NCBI RefSeq assembly: GCF_000282995.1
Contig: NZ_ALEE01000324.1
Span: 1-8,419, forward strand
Direction of reading: 5' to 3'
Length of the DNA stretch: 8,419 nt
From: Melaminivora alkalimesophila
GTDB lineage: Bacteria; Pseudomonadota; Gammaproteobacteria; Burkholderiales; Burkholderiaceae_C
The notes below the pieces were generated by a model. That model did no database searches, was not told the origin of the DNA, and worked only from the letters and a program-made list of their open reading frames with translations. Each line of letters starts with the position of its first letter. The stretch's first letter is position 1. This document shows positions 4,486 to 8,419 of this stretch, in pieces. A program made the position numbers and the translations under genes.

Positions 4486-5183
4486 TTTCGCTTGCTCCGC
4501 CCCAGGTCCACGCCCAGCTGGCGCAGCTTGCGGTACAGGTGCGTGCGCTCCAGCCCGGTCTTCTCTGCCACGCGCGTCATGGAGCCGCCCTCGCGCGCCA
4601 GGTGGAACTCGAAGTAGGCCTTCTCGAAGCTGTCGCGCGCCTCGCGCAGCGGGCGGTCGAGGTTGAAGCCCTGGTGCGGCAGCGGGCCGGTGTCCGCCGC
4701 GCCTGCCTGGATGGCCGCCGCGTCCTTGTGGCCGCCCACGGGCAACACCAGCACCGAGCCTCCGCCCGGTCCGGCAGCCACTGGCTGGGACACCGCCGCG
4801 GGGGCGGGAGCGCTTGGCAGGTTGCGCGCCAGTCCCTGCTCCACCGCCTTGAGCAGCTTTTGCAGGGTGATCGGCTTTTCCAGGAAGGAGAAGGCGCCGA
4901 TGCGGGTCGCCTCCACCGCCGTGTCGATGGTGGCATGGCCACTCATCATGATCACCGGCATGGTCAGCATCCCCGAGGTGGACCACTCCTTGAGCAGCGT
5001 CACCCCGTCGGTGTCGGGCATCCAGATGTCCAGCAGCACCAGGTCATAGTTGCCGTTCAGCCGGGCCTCGCGCGCCTGCCCCGCGTTCTCGGCCAGGTCG
5101 ACGCTGTGGCCTTCGTCGTTGAGAATTTCCGACAACAGATCCCGGATACCGAGCTCGTCGTCCACCACCAAGATATTTGCCAT
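4473..5183 (-). CDS. ntrX: NtrX-like response regulator lacking the AAA+ domain (REC + Fis HTH)
   Basis: The protein has 236 residues. A receiver domain (about 3-118) has the acidic pair D8/D9, phosphoacceptor D52 in LLDIWMPDTDG, S81 and K103 (FLEKPI). An Ala/Pro/Gly-rich linker (about 122-170) leads to a C-terminal Fis-type HTH (about 180-228) with SMTRVAEKTGLERTHLYRKL. Classical NtrX has about 450 residues with a central sigma-54-interacting AAA+ ATPase between these parts; here that domain is absent. The DNA-binding and receiver parts are intact, so this looks like a stable short form and not a broken gene. It should bind DNA on phosphorylation but cannot drive sigma-54 open-complex formation by ATP hydrolysis. 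It lies 34 bases after the kinase gene; no strong ribosome site precedes ATG 5183. The symbol is by similarity of ends and context. Confidence 0.85.
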   Translation of the reverse strand: MANILVVDDELGIRDLLSEILNDEGHSVDLAENAGQAREARLNGNYDLVLLDIWMPDTDGVTLLKEWSTSGMLTMPVIMMSGHATIDTAVEATRIGAFSFLEKPITLQKLLKAVEQGLARNLPSAPAPAAVSQPVAAGPGGGSVLVLPVGGHKDAAAIQAGAADTGPLPHQGFNLDRPLREARDSFEKAYFEFHLAREGGSMTRVAEKTGLERTHLYRKLRQLGVDLGRSKRNASS

Positions 5184-5217
5184 GGATCGAAATGCGCCGT
5201 TGCGGGCAGGAGTGCCG

Positions 5218-7500
5218 TCACGGCGGCGTTGCTACAGGGGCGAATGATAACGAGACTTGCGCGCCGCCCACCACGCCGTCGGTGGTGCGGTTGCTCAGTT
5301 CGATGCGCGCGCCATGCTCGTCGGCGATCTTCTTGACCACCGCCAGGCCCAGCCCCGTGCCGCGCGACTTGGTCGTCACGTAGGGCTCGAAGGCGCGCTG
5401 CAGCACGTGCGGCGCAAAGCCCGGCCCATGGTCGATCACCAGCAGGCGCACGCGCTGCGCCGCCTCGCTCCAGCGGGTGCAGATGCGCACGGGCGGCGGC
5501 GCCTCGCCGGCCGGGCGGGCCAGCTGCAGCGTCGCGTCCTGGGCGTTTTGCAGCAGGTTGTGCACCACCTGGCGCAGCTGCTGCGCGTCGCCTGCCACCG
5601 GCGGGCAGTCGGGATCGAGCTCGGCGCGCACCGGCACGCTGGCGTTCTCCGCGCCGTAGAGCTGCAGCACGTCCTGCACCAGCAGGTTCAGGTCCAGCGG
5701 CTGCAGCTGCGCCGTCGGCAGGCGTGCGTAGTCGCGAAACTCGTTCACCAGGCGCTTCATGGCGTCGACCTGGTCGACGATGGTGCGCACCGACTTGGAC
5801 AACACCGCCTGCTCGGCCGGCGGCAGCTTGCCGTCGAGCTTGAGCTCCAGCCGCTCGGCCGACAGCTGGATCGGCGTGAGCGGGTTCTTGATCTCGTGCG
5901 CCAGGCGCCGCGCGACCTCGCCCCAGGCCTGGGCGCGCTGGGCCGAGACGATCTCGGAGATGTCGTCGAACACCAGCAGCCGCAGCCCATCCGGCAGCTC
6001 GGCACCACGCGCCACGAGGTTGGTGCCCTGCTGGGACAGCCCTTCGCCGCTGCCGTGCAGCTCGAAGGCATGCTGCCAGTGGTCCAGCCCATGGTGGTCG
6101 CCCCGCTCCAGGGCGAAGCGGTCGAAGTGCCGCTGCACCTCCTGGGCGAACTCCGCCAGCCCCGGCGCCTCGGCCATGGGCCGGCCCTCGTAGGCCGCCA
6201 GCGGCGCGCGCAGGATGCGCGTCGCACCCGGGTTGCTCGACTGGACGACACCGTCCGCATCGAGCACGATCACCCCCGCCGTCAGGTTGTCCAGGATGGT
6301 CTGCAGGTGGCCACGCGCGGCCTCGAGCGCCGCCATGCTCCGGTCGGCGGTGGCCCGCGCCTCGGCCAGCTGGCGCGTCATCAGCGCGAAGTCGCGCGTC
6401 AGGCCGCCCAGCTCGTCGCGCCCCTGCAGCGCCGCCTTGGGCGCAAGATTGCCCGCCGCCACCTCGCGCACCCCTTCCGCCAGCACCAGCAGGGGGCGCA
6501 CCAGCTGGTTGCCCAGCACCACCGCCAGCAACACCGCGCCGAACACCGCCAGGAACAGGCTGAGCGTGAGCGTGCCGATGTACATGCGGCGCAGGCCCGT
6601 GCGGGCGAGCGCCCGCTCCTGGTACTCGCGGTTCGCCTCCTGCACCGCCAGGGCGTTCGCCACCAGGGCCGGCGGCAGAGGCAGCGTCGCCTGGACGAAA
6701 CGCGGCTCGGCCAACAGGCCCACCCCGGGCGTGAAGGCCGCGACCAGCACGCGCACGCGCGCCTCCTCGCTCCCTCCCGGCTCGTCCAGGCCTTCGATCT
6801 GGTAGCTGATGCGCTCCTGGCGCAGCGCCCGCAACTGCTGCGCTGCCGGTCGCTCCGGACTGAGCTGAAAGCGCGACTGCCCGGCGCTGGCCACCGGCTG
6901 GCCGTTGGCATTCCACAGCACCATGTCCGTCGCGCCGAGCTGGTCGCGCATGCGCTCGAGCACCAGCCCGGCCGCGGCGTCGGGCACCTGCGCCAGCTGG
7001 CTGCTGGCGGCGCGCGTCTTGGTCGCCATGTCGGCGGCGATGGTATCGAGCGTCACCCGCCCGAGGTTCACGCCGGCGCTCAGCGCCCCTTCCACCTTGA
7101 CGTCGAACCAGCTCTCGATGGAGCGCGAGACGAACTGGTAGGACACCACGTAGATCAGCAGCCCCGGCACCAGCCCGACCACGGTGAAGATGCCCGCCAG
7201 CTTGATCAGCAGCCGCGCGCCGAAGCGGCCGCGCTGCAGCCGCATCGCCAGCCGCACCGCCCCCCACAGCAGCACCGCCAGCAGCACCACCGCCACCAGG
7301 ACGTTGGTCGCCAGCAGCCAGGCGAAGTGGCGCTCGTAGAGCGCCCGGTTGTTGGTCGCCTGCGTCAACAGGAACAGCAGCACCAGGCCGATGGCGCACA
7401 TCAGCCCGGCGCCCAGGCCCAGCGCCCAGCGCACCGCATGGCCGCGGCTGGCGGCGCGGCGCGCCGAACCGGCAGGACGCGGCGGGGGCTGCGCGCTCAT
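5218..7500 (-). CDS. ntrY: NtrY-type membrane sensor histidine kinase
   Basis: The protein has 760 residues. Transmembrane segments are visible at about 24-47, 60-86, 98-121 and 307-331, with a periplasmic domain of about 185 residues between the last two. A HAMP domain (about 332-385), a PAS domain (about 395-515) and HisKA follow, with RRLAHEIKNPLTPIQ carrying the phospho-acceptor His535. The HATPase domain has the N-box HNLLQNAQDA (N652), the G1 box DHGPGF (690-695) and the G2 box GTGLGLAVVKKI (714-725). This is the NtrY architecture. It should autophosphorylate on His535 and pass phosphate to D52 of the adjacent regulator. Its ATG overlaps the stop of the DUF4390 gene as ATGA, so translation is coupled. 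The signal is unknown. NtrY proteins are linked to nitrogen or redox control in some bacteria, but the role here cannot be assumed. Confidence 0.92.
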   Translation of the reverse strand: MSAQPPPRPAGSARRAASRGHAVRWALGLGAGLMCAIGLVLLFLLTQATNNRALYERHFAWLLATNVLVAVVLLAVLLWGAVRLAMRLQRGRFGARLLIKLAGIFTVVGLVPGLLIYVVSYQFVSRSIESWFDVKVEGALSAGVNLGRVTLDTIAADMATKTRAASSQLAQVPDAAAGLVLERMRDQLGATDMVLWNANGQPVASAGQSRFQLSPERPAAQQLRALRQERISYQIEGLDEPGGSEEARVRVLVAAFTPGVGLLAEPRFVQATLPLPPALVANALAVQEANREYQERALARTGLRRMYIGTLTLSLFLAVFGAVLLAVVLGNQLVRPLLVLAEGVREVAAGNLAPKAALQGRDELGGLTRDFALMTRQLAEARATADRSMAALEAARGHLQTILDNLTAGVIVLDADGVVQSSNPGATRILRAPLAAYEGRPMAEAPGLAEFAQEVQRHFDRFALERGDHHGLDHWQHAFELHGSGEGLSQQGTNLVARGAELPDGLRLLVFDDISEIVSAQRAQAWGEVARRLAHEIKNPLTPIQLSAERLELKLDGKLPPAEQAVLSKSVRTIVDQVDAMKRLVNEFRDYARLPTAQLQPLDLNLLVQDVLQLYGAENASVPVRAELDPDCPPVAGDAQQLRQVVHNLLQNAQDATLQLARPAGEAPPPVRICTRWSEAAQRVRLLVIDHGPGFAPHVLQRAFEPYVTTKSRGTGLGLAVVKKIADEHGARIELSNRTTDGVVGGAQVSLSFAPVATPP

Positions 7501-8132
7501 GGCAACGGCTCCGGCGGCACCGCCACGGTGCGCGACAGCGCCAGCCGCCAGCCCGAGCGCCCCACGGCGCCGAACTGCAACGGGCGCGGCAGCTGCGAGG
7601 TGTCCAGCCGCACCTGCAGCTCCACCACGTAGGCCTCGGCCGGATCGAGCTGGCCCGCCTCGGCGATCTTCCAGCCGGCCGCGCGCTGCAAGGTCTCCAG
7701 CGCCTCCTCCAGGCTATCGAAACCCTGCCCGAGCGCCATGCCCAGGCCCGAGGCGTCCTCCTGCGCGGTCGAGGATTGCACCAGCCGCCAGCGCCGCGTC
7801 AGGGGCTGGTAGCTCAGCCGCAGGTGGCGCACGGCCTGGGCGACGACCTTGTCGCTCCAGAACCAGCGGGGCTGCCGCACCTGGGCCTCGACCACGAAAT
7901 GCATGGCGATGCCCTGCAAGAGGGCGCTCTCCACCAGGGGCGGCAGCACCAGGCTCCAATGCGCCGTCAGGTACATGCCCGCCTCGCTGCTGCGCTCCAC
8001 GCGCAGCTCCAGGATGCCGTTGCCGTCCGCCGCCCGGGCCGGCCACCCGGCCAGCGCAGCGCCGGCCGGCAAGGCCAGCAGCCACAGGCCACACAGCCGA
8101 CGCCGGCCGAGGTTCACGCAGGAAGATGCCAT
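7497..8132 (-). CDS. Secreted DUF4390 domain protein
   Basis: This encodes 211 residues starting at ATG 8132. The start has a clear Sec signal peptide: a basic stretch (GRRRL, about 9-13), a hydrophobic core (about 14-30), and a likely signal peptidase I site after ALAGWPARA (residue 34). The rest is soluble and matches DUF4390, with motifs such as GILELRVERSSEAGMYLTA and a tryptophan-containing QPRWFWSDKVV. Upstream in-frame starts exist, but extending past 8165 would run into the LemA-like gene and give a non-protein-like arginine/glycine-rich leader. No Shine-Dalgarno is evident. The function is unknown. The ATGA overlap with the sensor kinase suggests a periplasmic partner, perhaps one that tunes the kinase sensor domain; this is inference from gene order. 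Confidence 0.85.
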   Translation of the reverse strand: MASSCVNLGRRRLCGLWLLALPAGAALAGWPARAADGNGILELRVERSSEAGMYLTAHWSLVLPPLVESALLQGIAMHFVVEAQVRQPRWFWSDKVVAQAVRHLRLSYQPLTRRWRLVQSSTAQEDASGLGMALGQGFDSLEEALETLQRAAGWKIAEAGQLDPAEAYVVELQVRLDTSQLPRPLQFGAVGRSGWRLALSRTVAVPPEPLP

Positions 8133-8206
8133 GGAAGGCCCGCTCGATGCACGCACACCCCGCATTGTCGGGCAGGGCGCGCCTGCTGGCAGCGCACGAC
8201 CGCCAT

Positions 8207-8419
8207 TCAGAGCCGCGAACCCGGCCGCAGGCCCAGGAGCCACGCCAGTAGGCTGGCAGGAAACTGCGCCACCGCCGCGTTGTGGCGCTCCACGGCCTCG
8301 TTGAAGGCCGCGCGCACGCCAGCCAGCTGCTCCTCCAGCTGCGCATGGCGCTGCTCCCACTGGGCCATGTCCTCTGACGAGGCGTCGCCGCCCTCCTCCG
8401 GCTGGGCGGAGCGCCGCCA
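8207..8419 (-). CDS. LemA-family protein, C-terminal part (cut by the window edge)
   Basis: A frame open to the right edge encodes 70 residues ending in RPGSRL and TGA (8209-8207). It contains the LemA C-terminal signature: a long helix with AAFNEAVERHNAAVAQFPAS, then LLAWLLGLRPG. This corresponds to the usual YN-x-x-V-x-x-FP-x-x-L-x-x-x-x-G-F pattern of the family. LemA proteins usually have an N-terminal membrane segment and a helical body; both would lie outside the window. A Gly/Glu-rich stretch (QPEEGGDASSED) precedes the helix. It lies 74 bases upstream of the DUF4390 gene on the same strand, so it may belong to the same transcription unit. Confidence 0.75.
   Translation of the reverse strand, partial: WRRSAQPEEGGDASSEDMAQWEQRHAQLEEQLAGVRAAFNEAVERHNAAVAQFPASLLAWLLGLRPGSRL

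Noticed and set aside
5057..7399. A 780-codon alternative minus-strand frame across the kinase and into the regulator gene
   Set aside because: Its product is Gly/Ala/Arg-rich without motifs and overlaps two well-supported genes in other frames.
5257..7632. A 791-codon plus-strand open frame opposite the kinase gene
   Set aside because: This is a typical GC-rich antisense shadow. The minus-strand frame carries the complete histidine-kinase motif set, and the plus-frame product is His/Gln/Arg-rich without recognisable domains.
8133..8360. N-terminal extension of the DUF4390 gene up to 8360
   Set aside because: It would overlap the LemA-like gene, and the added residues are low-complexity Gly/Ala/Arg. 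The signal peptide begins properly at ATG 8132.
1..8419. CRISPR array
   Set aside because: No regularly spaced direct repeats with unique spacers were seen. The only dense repeat cluster (2448-2544) is of alternating 9-base motifs.

Overview
The window looks like a junction in a high-GC betaproteobacterial chromosome, probably a member of the Comamonadaceae (Burkholderiales). I judge this from the strong G/C third-position bias, the gene set on the right, and protein-level resemblance recalled from memory. No database search was possible.

The right half (about 4300-8419, minus strand) reads as conserved core genome. In transcription order it holds the C-terminus of a LemA-family protein (cut by the window edge), a secreted DUF4390 protein, an NtrY-type membrane histidine kinase, a short NtrX-like response regulator that has a receiver and a Fis-type helix-turn-helix but no sigma-54 AAA+ domain, and tRNA-Phe with its own promoter and a strong terminator. 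The DUF4390 stop and the kinase start overlap as ATGA, and the regulator follows 34 bases later. These three genes are therefore probably one operon that senses an envelope signal and relays it to DNA.

The left half (about 1-4260) reads as accessory DNA lying against the 3' end of the tRNA-Phe gene. It holds two overlapping plus-strand genes for paralogous AlpA/MerR-like DNA-binding proteins, a convergent Fic-family AMP-transferase gene (DUF4172 + Fic + winged helix), a divergent AbiEi-type antitoxin/regulator gene, an apparent decayed start of the partner toxin abiEii, a small zinc-ribbon protein of unknown function, and the 3' part of an IS3-family insertion sequence that has cut off the end of that protein. 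No integrase is visible.

The most striking structure is between the divergent fic and abiEi genes. Seven copies of a 9-base motif, GCGG[AC]GA[AT]T with variants, lie in 97 bases in alternating orientation. Two of the inverted pairs have identical 7-base spacing, and the array covers the predicted fic promoter and start codon. This looks like a multi-site operator for tight repression of the Fic toxin, and suggests that fic and abiEi form one regulated module.
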